Source: Prosapia bicincta
Lineage: Eukaryota; Arthropoda; Insecta; Hemiptera; Cercopidae
Length of the DNA: 64,000 bases
Assembly: GCA_036971475.1 (NCBI GenBank)
Contig: JBAIZL010000003.1
Coordinates: forward strand, 87,040,042 to 87,104,041
Direction: 5' to 3'
The notes beneath the pieces were generated by a model, which was not told the origin of the DNA, did not search any database, and saw only the letters and a list, made by a program, of their open reading frames with translations. Of this stretch, positions 1-10,588 are shown one piece after another. The first letter of the stretch is position 1, and each line of letters opens with the position of its first letter. A program made the translations under genes and the position numbers.

Positions 1-1071
1 CGATCCGCGAATAAAAGGGAAATTGTTGTGATTAAAGTTATAGTGAAAGTTTTTTGGATCAAGGTATTGTGTTTGTCAAACAGCATTTTAACAAGTGTCA
101 GTGTAGTGAGAAAGGGTTCATCTGAAGGAAATGGAACAAACTTAAGTATTGCACTCTCTGTTGCTATAATATAATACTTCTTCTAAACTTCTGGTCAATA
201 CGTTATGATTAAAATTTCTTTATAAAAATGTCTTTATTGTAATAAGATTAATAATAAGGAGTTTTCTAAAGCAGTAACCTAACAAGCCCTGAGAATAAAT
301 ATTATAAACATTAAGAGTCTCAAAACAAAACCGAAATAAAATAATATCAAATTTAATGTAATGCAAATTTGTAATATTAAATATTGTAGTAAGGTAAAAC
401 ATCGGTGGATTTATGTCACTAGTAAATGAAATTTTGTAAAGTAAAGTTGTTAATATTACTATTTTGCATTTAAATAAAGGTACTGAAAAAAAATTGCAAT
501 TACTTTATATTACCTTGAGTAATATTGGCGCCCAAAACCCTAGATTTTATTGTTAATTAAATAGCATAGATGCTCAGGTTCAGTTAGTAGAATTGTTGTT
601 GAGTAAAAGTGTTGTATGTTATAATTTAGTTCCACAACGTGGGCAGTTAATTAAAAGGTAACTTAGCAAACATAAATTATCACATAAAAATCTTTGATGT
701 TATAAAAACATTTTTAGTTTACGTAATAATATATATAGTCATTGTAATTGTATTTTCCAAGTATAAGTATTGCCTACAAATAAATAAAACTTTTTGCGGA
801 CGCGCCTAAAATTGTAAATTTCTTTTAAAAAAAAGCTAAAAACAACCTCATTTACACATCATACCAAACTTAATAAACTCTCGGTTTTTTAAAAAAACAG
901 ATCACTATGTTAGCAAGACAGAATGATAGCGTATGGAAAACAAGCATTCATCTACTACAAGAATAAACAAGTAATATATAAACAAAAATTAGGTCAATTC
1001 CTACTTAGGTCAAGAAAGAATAATTTTATTTTAATTACTTTCGTTAAATAATTACTATATATATATATATA
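1..1071. other. AT-rich non-coding DNA, probably bestrophin intron
   Basis: No exon, RNA gene or recognisable element was found here. The first visible bestrophin exon (7484) begins inside a codon, so the 5' exons lie left of the window and this stretch is most simply intron. Only short chance ORFs occur. Confidence 0.5.
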
Positions 1072-1285
1072 CGCTGATGCGTATTCCTTCACGGATGGAA
1101 AAAATATGATGAATAGTTAGTATTTGGAGTACATCCGTTCATTCTCCAGTCAACAGTTGACTCGCTCTTCAACTGATGTTGGGTTCACTTCGTCAATGCT
1201 AGATGAGATTCTAGCGAAACGTCGGACCTGCGATTTTATGCACTGCAGAATGAACGGATGTACTCCAGATATAACTATTCATGAT
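1072..1285. repeat. Truncated copy of palindromic element family A
   Basis: It begins next to a TA run with GCTGATGCGTATTCCTTCAC and carries the family A internal block: an 18-base hairpin GCTAGA/TCTAGC, then GAAACGTCGG, then TGAACGGATGTACTCCAG. The same blocks occur twice, facing each other, at 8479-8900. This copy has only one full terminal repeat and fades into a TA-rich tail after 1285. It has no coding capacity and looks like a non-autonomous, MITE-like element. Confidence 0.7.
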
Positions 1286-1975
1286 ATATAGATGTCTAAT
1301 GTTTTATATACATTCATAGATAAGACAGAATCACAGTATTGTGGCAAAATTTCTGGTTCAAATGACGAGTCATTATTACAATAATGCTATGGAATCCACA
1401 GTTTTGGTTGTAATATTAATATTATTCATCATATACCACTCTAAGAAAAACATTTCCAGCTATGGTTTGTTTGCTCAGTGTCAGAGTGTTGGATTTCAAT
1501 AACGAACCAGCATATAACTGCTTGTTTTGAAATAAACACAAGACACAGACGGTTGGGATTTACTTAAAGTGTTGCTTAAAGTCCACTGGATTTTTAAGAA
1601 AGACATAAATGAAAACTTTCAGCAAAAGTGAAAGAAAGAATATAGGCTAACCAAAATTGTGATTCACTCATGCCTAATTTGCTCTTACCTAAATGGTGTC
1701 CGTGTATTAGTTATAGAACTAAAAATATTATATTTTTTGTTTTTTTTTTTTTTTTGGTTTTAAACATAAGTGGATACTTTAAAGGACCACATAATATTCT
1801 TGGTTGGGGCGAATTTGGCCCGAAGGCACTGTCCTAAAGAACCTAAAGGTTATAGTTTTATTGTTGTATGAGCTATATTCACTTATGATGATGACCTTGT
1901 CACTGAAACTTATTGATTGTGAGTTATAATATTTTAAATAACAAACTAAATAACCACAAAATAACTTTATTTAAT

Positions 1976-2020
1976 CACTTGATGTACATTTCGGTTACCA
2001 GGTAACCATCTTCAGAAGTA
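1976..2020 (-). ncRNA. Hammerhead-ribozyme-like motif at PLE 3' end
   Basis: On the minus strand, in order: helix I strand UACUU; core CUGAAGA (matches CUGANGA); one extra U; a perfect 7-bp hairpin GGUUACC/GGUAACC; GAAA; the self-complementary hexamer UGUACA; UC; and AAGUG, which pairs with UACUU (one G-U). This is the order of hammerhead parts with a very short palindromic helix III. The odd feature is the unpaired U between core and helix II, so activity is uncertain. Hammerhead motifs are known from Penelope-like elements. The copy at 33050-33093 keeps the fold with a different helix I. Confidence 0.5.
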
Positions 2021-2198
2021 CTGAACAAAATTAATACAACGTAACATATATAGCAAAAAATATCGAGGTTATAAATTTATTGTTATTTTGTCTTAAGCAT
2101 TGTCACTTAAAATCAGCTGTTTTTTAATTTAATCAATCAAGGAATATAAAACTGAATTAGGAATAGGCCCTTTGTCACAATTCATTAAATTATTATGT

Positions 2199-2966
2199 CT
2201 ACATTTTTATATATAAATACTTTCAAATACATTTAACAAACTTATGTTGTTAACATTTTTTATTAACTTAATATTATTGACATCTAAACTATGATTTGTG
2301 TCTATTATATGTTCTGCTACACTAGATTTTTCTGGTCGGAGGTACTTAATATGGGTAATATGTTCTTTAAATCGACGATTTACGTGACGATTTTTCTCCT
2401 AGACTGTCCTATATAGATTTGATCACAATCTTCACAATTTATTTGATATATACCCGATTTTTCTAACATAGGCATCTTATCTTTCAGACTCCCTAACAAA
2501 CTTCCTAAATTATTTGAACTTTTATACGCGATTGTAATTTTAAACTTGTTAAAAATACTGTTCAATCCTCTTGTAATATTCATGTCATACGGTAAACTAA
2601 TGTATCTTCTATTTCCTTCTTCCGGTAATAAATTTGACGTATCTTTCATCAACAGTTTTCTTTTTTCTTTCCGTAATATGTTGTCAATAACTTTAATGTC
2701 AAAATGGTTCCACCTAGCAATATCTTTAATATTTGTTAATTCATTATAAAGTCGTTTTTTTGTTAGCGGCACTTTAAGAGGTCTGTTCACCATCGAATTA
2801 AAGGTTGCTAATTTGTGTTGAAAGCAATGGTTAGAACTATTTAGCAAATATCTGTTATTATTCGTTGGTTTTCTGTTGATGTCAACTCCAATTTGTTACC
2901 TACTTTGATACAAGAAATATCCAAAAAATTTAACTTATCACTCTCTTCCATTTCAAAGTGATGTCT
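2199..2966 (-). pseudogene. PLE reverse transcriptase C-terminus plus GIY-YIG endonuclease, frameshifted
   Basis: Read on the minus strand, the fragment starts with a LNFLDIS-type block typical of PLE reverse transcriptase. A frameshift near 2890 leads to NRKPTNNNRYLLNSSNH and KLATFNSMVNR, also hallmark PLE blocks. The 155-residue main frame (2847-2380) ends in the GIY-YIG signature GIYQINCEDCDQIYIGQS. A second frameshift near 2385 moves the rest (RRFKEHITHIK, then AEHIIDTNHS) into another frame, ending at a stop at 2199-2201. In intact elements this protein reverse-transcribes the RNA and the GIY-YIG domain nicks the target. Two frameshifts and the missing 5' half make this copy dead. Confidence 0.85.
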
Positions 2967-4139
2967 GTTACTATTTACTTATTACAGTGCCCACTAGCAA
3001 AGCTCAAAAGTTTGTTGTAAGGATTGCACTGTAGTTTTTAAATTTATTTCAGAGATTTCTTAATTATCTCGAATGTTTTTTTAGTATTGTTTACATTTAG
3101 AAGGACGTGTATTTCTTTCAACGGGTTGACGATTTCAGCATTTCGACCATTTGAAATTACCATAGGCCTTGTGTAGGCAGATGCCGCGGGCGATTATCAG
3201 ACAGATGGTTCCTCAGCTGACCGCAAGACAAAACAAGAAAGGCATACAAAGCAGTGCAGGGTGTAATTTAGCGGGAAATTCCAGCGTCAGGAAGTAGGTG
3301 GCCTTGTAGAGTAGGACAAAGAGTTAGCCAGTCCTAGTGGAGTTACTGTAAATCGTCAACACACTTGATTTGCGACATTCTGTCACGTGGTTTATTCATT
3401 CAATGCACGCACATAATACTCAGTAATAGAATTAGCCTTAATATGCTATTACATTTAATAACATAGGTATTATTTAGTGAAACCGGTTGAGATTCGATAG
3501 TCGAACGATCGAAAGAGTTCAGGAAACGTCATGAACAATATAAACCTGTTGGAGCAATATGGAATTCTTTTCGAAAGAGTTATATTTTAGAGGACACACT
3601 AGACTAGGGATAGTCATCGATATATTTACCATCGATAATAATATCGACCTATAATAATCAGATGTAAAAATCATCGACCTCCAGATATTTCCTGCGACAA
3701 TATTCATAAATAATAAGCCTAACATTTTAATAATTTATTTTAAATTCGCATAAACACATATAATTTAGTCTAGCAACTATCGAATTGTATCCATACTTGT
3801 AGTATCTATTCATCGATTCATATAAAAACAAATATGTAGAACATATTCATATTCCTGGCGAAAAGGGGTGGAAACTAGTGAAATAGAAAAATATAAGTGT
3901 GAAAAGAATTCGAAATTTTAATTAAAATTAATAACAACTAGCAAAATAATAATCAGCCAATATCTACAGTAAACAATAAAAATAATGAAAACACATCAAA
4001 ATTATAAACAAATACTAAGTAAACTGGGTTGCCAAAGGTTGATTAGAGGCATAATTGAAATTACATACAATCAAAGCAGAGGAAAACGTTTAAGTTATAA
4101 AGCATTGAATTAAATAAGTAATTATCGATTACTTACCAT
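2967..4139. other. Non-coding intron with a GC-richer patch
   Basis: No coding exon or recognised element. The stretch 3170-3370 is more GC-rich than its surroundings but has no long frame in any direction. Around 3610-3680 there is a cluster of ATCGAT-containing words, which I cannot link to a function. Confidence 0.4.
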
Positions 4140-5390
4140 TAATGCCAAAAACATTCGAATTACGAATCATGCTGGCCTTAGACTTTCTACTGGTGCTTTT
4201 AGATCAAGCTCAATCTCCAGCCTTCTAGTTGAAGCTGGAGAACCATCTCTCTCTTTGCGACGTCAAATGCTACAAATTTCATATCACACTGGTCTTCTAA
4301 GTAAACCTAAACATCTAGCATTCAAAGCAGTTTTTGATAACTACCTCGAGGATCGTTACAATGTGCGTCAACGTTTAACTGCTCCCTTCGGAATAAGAAC
4401 GTTGCGCATTTTTAGGAATCTAAATTTAGAACATCCACCTATATTCGAACGAACATCATGCTACATCCCTCCATGGACAATACAAAAGCCAAAATGTGAC
4501 TTCTCATTGTTCATGTACCTAAAACACAATACCCCTGATGTTATTTATCGTCAGGAGTTTTTGCAGATTCAACAAACTCACCAACATATTGTGACTATAT
4601 TCACAGACGGTTCAAAACTGGACAATGGGATAGGTTGAGCATTTTATATGGAAGAACAAACTTTTACTTACGGATTGCCCTCAGCCTGTAGCGTTTTTAC
4701 TGCAGAACTTTATGCAATTTTCCAAGCTTTAAGATCAATTCCGTCTGCAAAATCTAAATATCTTGTGTGTTGTGATTCCAAAAGTGCTCTCCAGGCTATT
4801 CAGGAAATGTACACTAAGAACCCTTTAGTTGGAGACATCTTGTGCTCTATACACAGGCTCCAATTACGAGGTGTCGAGGTGTCATTTCTCTGGGTGCCTG
4901 GACACTGTGGAATATTCGGAAACACTAAAGCAGATGAAGGTGCAAAATTAGTTACAGGTATGTTGCCATCGACACGACGTGTGATGGCATCAGATTTTGT
5001 ATGCAAAGTTAAAACTACACTATTCTCTGGAATGAAGAATGGCAAAATGTAAATAGAAACAAGCTGAGGGACATAAAAAATACCGTCCGACCATGGAGGA
5101 CATCTGTTCGTTCGAATCGTAGGGAGGAAGTGGTGGTAACTCGACTTCGCATCGGCCACTCTTTGTTAACGCATGGATGGTTGATGCGACATGAGGATCC
5201 ACCACTATGTCCGTTTTGTAGAAATAATATTACAATCAAGCATATCCTGCTTGATTGTGATAAGTTAACAAATTTGTATATACGTTACGATCTTCGAGGT
5301 AGTTTAAAGGTGGTTTTAAGGGATGATGTCAGGGCTATCGACCATGTCATCGCTTTCTTATGCCACCTGAATCTATTTAATAATATTTAA
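4140..5390 (+). pseudogene. Jockey-type non-LTR retrotransposon ORF2 3' part (RNase H and CCHC tail)
   Basis: The reading begins with a block of the form GLRLSTGAFRSSS and VEAGEPSLSLRRQ, typical of the region after the reverse transcriptase in Jockey-clade elements. An RNase H domain follows: FTDGSKL near 4600, ELYAIFQAL, CCDSKSALQAI, then WVPGHCGIFGN with KADEGAKL. The end (5130-5390) has THGWLMRHEDPPLCPFC and the H/C residues of the terminal zinc motif. It is broken by an in-frame TGA at 4636-4638, right after the first RNase H aspartate block, and by a frameshift near 5025. The N-terminal endonuclease and most of the reverse transcriptase are absent, so this is a 5'-truncated dead copy. 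Confidence 0.85.
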
Positions 5391-5550
5391 ATTATGTATA
5401 ATTTTAGTTTCTAGTTTTAGTTACAATTAGTATTAAACATTTATTTTACTTCGTTTAGTTTGGTTAGTTTTATTTGCAATATTTATTTAAAAATAAAAAC
5501 TTTAGTTAGGCGATAATAACCTTGATAGGTTTTTCGCCTGGAAAAAAAAT

Positions 5551-6395
5551 GTTTTAAATTGTATTATATCGATTAGTTTCATTTAATAAATATTCTACAC
5601 ACAATTTAAATTGTTTTATATTGTATTATATGGATTAGTTTCATTTAATAAATATTCTACACACAATTTAAATTGTTTTATATGGATTAGTTTCTTTTAA
5701 TAAATATTCTACACACAATTTAAATTGTTTTATATTGTATTATATGTATTAGTTTCATTAATTAAATACTCTACACACAATTTAAATTGTTTTAAATTGT
5801 ATTATATGGATTAGTTTCTTTTAATAAATATTCTATACACAATTTAAATTGTTTTATATTGTATTATATGGATTAGTTTCATTTTATAAATATTCTACAG
5901 ACAATTGAAATTGTTTTATATTGTATTATATGGATTAGTTTCATTTAGTAAATATTCTACACACAATTTAAATTGTTTTATATTGTATTATATGGATTAG
6001 TTTCATTTAATAAATATTTTACACACAATTTAAATTGTTTTATATTGTATTATATGGATTGTTTCATTTAATGAATATTCTACACACAATTTAAATTGTT
6101 TTATATTGTATTATATGGATTAGTTTCATTTAATAAATATTTTACACACAATTTAAATTGTTTTATATTGTATTATATGGATTGTTTCATTTAATGAATA
6201 TTCTACACACAATTTAAATTGTTTTATATTGTATTATATCTATTAGTTTCTTTTAATAAATAGGCTATGCACAATTTAAATTTTTTTCTTTGTATTATAC
6301 GGATTAGTTTATTTAAATAAATTGGCTACGCACAAATTAAAATGTTTTCTTTTGTATTATACGGATTAGTTTAATTTAATATATAGGGTACAATT
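5551..6395. repeat. 62-bp tandem array downstream of the non-LTR relic
   Basis: About 14 copies of a ~62-bp AT-rich unit (TTGTATTATATGGATTAG, then a TTCATTTAATAAATATT block and ACACACAATTTAAATTG). Divergence rises toward the right end, where units near 6240-6380 contain GGCTATGCAC instead of ATTCTACACA. The array starts about 160 bp after the ORF2 stop, in the position of the element's 3' tail. It may be part of the retrotransposon's 3' UTR or a secondary expansion. Confidence 0.85.
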
Positions 6396-7483
6396 TTAAA
6401 GTAAGAGGGTAAAGTAAGAGGGTATTTAAGAGTTGATATTTACTTATGGAATAGAAGATCTTTGTATAAAGACAGTTTTAATCTTTGATCTTTACAATGT
6501 TTCTTTAAATTACATTATTCTAGCGGTAGTTCTCCCTCTAGATAGGTTTGTTACATAACTTTTGTGCCCCCCTCCAGAATGAAATTCTGAATCTGCCTTT
6601 GCAAGTTATATGAATTAGGGTATAACATTTATAGAGATGACTGTATCAAAAAATAAGTTACTAAGGTAAATGTACTGCTTAGTGATATATATGTATAATA
6701 TTTTTAGAGATGACTGTATTAAGTCTAATGACAATATTTAGAACAGTTTAATTGAACGACAACTGCATCATTCTATAACCTTGAGGATCTACAGAGTGTT
6801 TGATTAAATTGTTTAATTAAGAGTAAATTTGATATTAGTTACCATGAAAATATATATAGTAGGCTATAAACCGAAATGAAATAATTGAGATTTTCAATTA
6901 CATTAACATTTAGTTTTAAACTGATCTGAGAAATGATTGTGAGGGTTTTACCTTAATGATTAAAACACCAAACACATAAAGATAAAGAAATATGTATTTA
7001 TATAAATTGATTCCAGAAGGTGTTTTGAAGGGGTACCTTCAATCCCTCATAGCAGTCTTTTGGTTATCATTCAATCCTTCAGAGCACCCACTCTCTCTGA
7101 ATTCCACTCTTCCCGCCAAGCTTTTCCACTGTATGATTCCGCTGTGTCTGGGATTTAGCAGTTCATTTGACTGAGTTGTGATGCTTCAGCATATGTCCAA
7201 AGATCTCCATCCAACTCTCTTTTCTAGTCTTATCTCTATCCACTCCTTTTCTCTAGCTTTTTTTCCCTTAGGTTTATCTCACTTTCTCCTTCTTCAAGAT
7301 GTCCACCTGAGTATCTGAAAACCTGTAAATCCTCTCTGTATATTTAGCAGATCCTTCCATCCTCTGAACAAGTCTGTATATCTAAGTTGTGCGTTCCATC
7401 TATAATTACCGTTATTTTGTGTGAAATCCTGTGACATAGCTAGTTTTAACTATCTAGTTAGTTAACAAAACGTTTTCTTACAG
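6396..7483. other. Intron upstream of first visible exon, with a possible antisense retroelement scrap
   Basis: Mostly AT-rich non-coding DNA. The stretch 7020-7400 is richer in C and T. Read on the minus strand it contains a phrase like FGHMLKHHNSVK, reminiscent of the tail of endonuclease/reverse-transcriptase proteins, but with several stops and no extended match. The 3' end (7470-7483) forms the polypyrimidine/CAG acceptor of the next exon. Confidence 0.35.
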
Positions 7484-7655
7484 GATCTTTGAAAGCATCT
7501 CAGAGTATTGTGAAACATACAGCAATCTGATACCTTTGTCTTTCGTGCTGGGCTTCTACATATCTTTGATAATGACAAGATGGTGGGGTCAGTACACTTC
7601 TATACCCTGGCCAGACACATGCGCAGTGTTTGTCAGCTCACACATTCATGGGCAG
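7484..7655 (+). CDS. Best1: Bestrophin anion channel, first exon in window (channel neck)
   Basis: Bestrophins are pentameric, calcium-activated anion channels of the plasma membrane. This exon encodes 57 complete codons after one base that completes a codon begun upstream. It carries the second membrane segment. The neck sequence IPLSFVLGF holds the three pore-lining residues (Ile16, Phe20 and Phe24 of this exon, matching I76/F80/F84 of human BEST1). TRWWGQYTSIPWPD follows, the bestrophin hallmark. Splice sites are clean: CAG acceptor at 7481-7483 and GTGAGC donor at 7656. The start codon and first membrane segment are not in the window. Assignment to the bestrophin family is near certain; Best1 rather than another insect paralogue rests on remembered similarity and the long C-terminus. 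Confidence 0.95.
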
Positions 7656-8478
7656 GTGAGCAAAGGCACTACGACAAATAGAAAACCCTATGATTGAACT
7701 GAAAAACATATTACATACTTTTTATGATGATTGTACTGTGCAATTTGTTTTTACAGAATTCATGGTATTCAGAATAAATATTTAATAATTTCTTTAAATA
7801 ATATTTAGTTCAATTTTTATTTACATATGTTTCTTTTTTGCACGTAAAATAAAAACTGAGAACTGGGTTATTGTAGGTCAGTTTGAATATATTTATTATT
7901 TTCAAGTTCTGAGGCCTTGTGTTGAGATAATTAATTTTATATTGATTTAAAAGTTTTATAATGATGTTTTTTGCTGCTGAACTAAAATACTTCCTGTGAA
8001 ACACAATTGCCCATACTTGGCATGCAGATAGTTTTATGCCATTTCAATATGTTGGCTTTTTTAACATGACAATTTGTATTATCTGCCATAAGGATGTAAA
8101 ACATTATAAAATTTGTAATACCCTCAAAAAAGCCTACACTCTTAACATGTATTTACTCAACCCTTATTTGTATCTAGAAATTATTGTACGAAAATTTTCA
8201 TTATAATTTGGAAGTTGATAAACATATAGAATTAATAGTTATGGTGTTAATGATCCAGGTGTGAGTTCTTTATCTGACAAAACCGCTTGAACGATGTCAA
8301 GAAAAGTTGGTAGGGTATGTAATAGTAACCACTTAAAAGTAAATGGAAGTTATATGTCTGAAGAAGGGTTGTATATGTAAAACCAGGCGAATCTCAAACT
8401 GATGTGGACAAGTAGGCTATTTCTTGTGGAGAGTAAACTTTTATACATGAAGTCTCAGGCATATATTTAATATATATA
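7656..8478. other. Intron, nothing recognised
   Basis: First part of a 12.5-kb intron (7656-20203). AT-rich, with no long frame and no repeat or element that I recognise before the family A element. Confidence 0.5.
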
Positions 8479-8665
8479 TGCTGATACGTATTCCTTCACG
8501 GATGGAAAAATATGATGAATAGTTACTATCTGGAGTACATCCGTTCATTCTGCAGTCCATAAATTCGCAGTTCCGATGTTTCGCTAGAATTTCATCTAAC
8601 GAAACGTCGGAACTGCGAATTTATGGACTGCTGAATGAACGGATGTACTCCAGATAATAACTATT

Positions 8666-8726
<61 letters not shown>

Positions 8727-8900
8727 TATGTAAATCTGGCTCGCTCTTCTACTGTTGTTGGGTTCACCTCGTCAATGCTGGATGAAATTCTAGCGAAACG
8801 TCGGAACTGCAAATTTATGGACTGCAGAATGAATGGATGTACTCCAGATAGTAACTATTCATCATATTTTTCCATCCGTGAAGGAATACGTATCAGCATA
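8479..8900. mobile_element. Family A palindromic (MITE-like) element with central TA tract
   Basis: It is bounded by matching inverted ends (GCTGATACGTATTCCTTCAC at left, its complement ending at about 8900), both next to TA runs. The interior is a double palindrome. The left half, 8479-8670, folds on itself around TTCATCT near 8592. A TA tract of about 50 bp follows (8670-8718), then a right half repeating the internal block (hairpin, GAAACGTCGG, ACTGCAGAATGAA). There is no coding capacity. The structure suggests a non-autonomous element mobilised in trans, or a hairpin duplication. Confidence 0.75.
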
Positions 8901-8914
8901 AATATATATATTCT

Positions 8915-9420
<506 letters not shown>

Positions 9421-9791
9421 GTCTGAATTTATAATTTTTAAACATCTTCCAATACGGCTGTCTTCATTTTGATAAAAAAAAAAAAAAAAAAAAAAAAAAC
9501 TGGGCAAGTGTTTACACATGTAAAGTGTAATATGTTAAAGGGTATAAACATAAATATTTATCTGTACAAAGTATTTATTGTTATTAGAAGTAATTTATTT
9601 GAATCTATATTATCTAATTTGTATTTAACAAATTACAAGTTTTAGTTCTAAACGATAATAGGAGGGAATTCATAAAGCTGTAAGTTTTCTGTATTTTAAT
9701 TAATACTGTAACCAAAGGCTGTATTTATAATTAATTACTTACACTTTTAGAATGTTTTAAACTTGCCTATGGTAGCACTTACTTTGCTTAT

Positions 9792-9833
9792 TGAGGACGG
9801 CCGTTTCGGGAGATGTGTCCCTTTGTCAACTCA
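9792..9833 (-). ncRNA. Hammerhead-like motif, PLE-1 variant, left arm
   Basis: Minus strand order: UGAG (helix I); UUGACAA (core with U3 and A8 in place of C3 and G8, a pairing-preserving double change); one extra base; hairpin GGGA/UCCC; GAAA; self-complementary CGGCCG; UC; CUCA, which pairs with UGAG. The layout equals that of the family at 1976-2020 although most of the sequence differs. Self-cleavage is inferred, not shown. Confidence 0.45.
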
Positions 9834-10491
9834 GACCGTAACTGATCTTAAGGTTTACATAGGTTAGGGTGGGGGTGGGATATTTTGGTGGTGAGGGTGT
9901 ATTTTGTGTGTATTAGGATGTCAAAAAGTGCGTGTGAGTTGTAATGTAATTGTGTATTGAGTATGTGTGTAGGGTGTAGTTTGAAGTGTCTATATATTTC
10001 GTATTGTTCGGTTGTGTAGCGTTGGTTATTTCTGTGTTGTTTATGAAGAATTTGTAGGTTAGATGTTATGTCTATGTAGTCATGTTTTGTGGAGTTGAGA
10101 TGATCGGCGAAGTTTGATTGGTAGTTATTGGTTTTTAGTGCTTTTATATGTTCTTGGTAACGTGTGTAGAATGACCTCCCTGTCTGGCCTTGGAACTGGG
10201 GCTCTACACTCCCCGATCATCTCAACTCCACAAAACATGACTACATAGACATAACATCTAACCTACAAATTCTTCATAAACAACACAGAAATAACCAACG
10301 CTACACAACCGAACAATACGAAATATATACACTTCAAACTACACGCTATACCCATACTCAATATACAATTACATTACAACTCACACGCACTTTTTGACAT
10401 CATAACTCCTAATACACACAAAATACACCCACACCTCCAAAATATCCCACCTCCACCCTAACCTACGTAAACCTTGAGATCAGTTACGGTC

Positions 10492-10533
10492 TAAGTTGAC
10501 AAAGGGACACATCTCCCGAAACGGCCGTCCTCA
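10492..10533 (+). ncRNA. Hammerhead-like motif, PLE-1 variant, right arm
   Basis: Inverted copy of the motif at 9792-9833. Core UUGACAA, hairpin GGGA/UCCC, GAAA, CGGCCG and UC are all present. Helix I is weaker here (UAAG against CUCA), so this copy is partly decayed. Confidence 0.4.
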
Positions 10534-10588
10534 ACAAGCAAAGTAAGTGCTACTATAGGCAAGTTTAAAACATTCTAAAAGTGTAAGT

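Larger units (their letters stand above)
1950..2966 (-). mobile_element. 5'-truncated Penelope-like element (PLE)
   Basis: The minus strand holds the end of a PLE reverse transcriptase, a linker, a GIY-YIG endonuclease domain and a short 3' tail with a hairpin motif (1976-2020). The 5' part, including the catalytic reverse-transcriptase motifs, is missing, as is usual for insertions by target-primed reverse transcription. It is related to, but clearly diverged from, the other PLE family of this window (9.7, 34.3 and 41.9 kb). Confidence 0.85.
9739..10588. mobile_element. Fold-back PLE-1 fragment with ~370-bp inverted arms
   Basis: The left arm (9739-10110) and right arm (10215-10588) are inverted copies of a PLE 3' end, separated by about 105 bp. 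On the minus strand, the left arm plus spacer encodes the end of a GIY-YIG domain (GQTGRSFYTRYQEHIKAL type, near 10190-10110). The right arm repeats the following residues on the plus strand. Both outer ends carry the PLE-1 terminal repeat with ACTTGCC/GGCAAGT. No reverse transcriptase is present. PLE copies joined tail to tail are a known outcome of their insertion mechanism; the extent here is seen directly. Confidence 0.8.
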
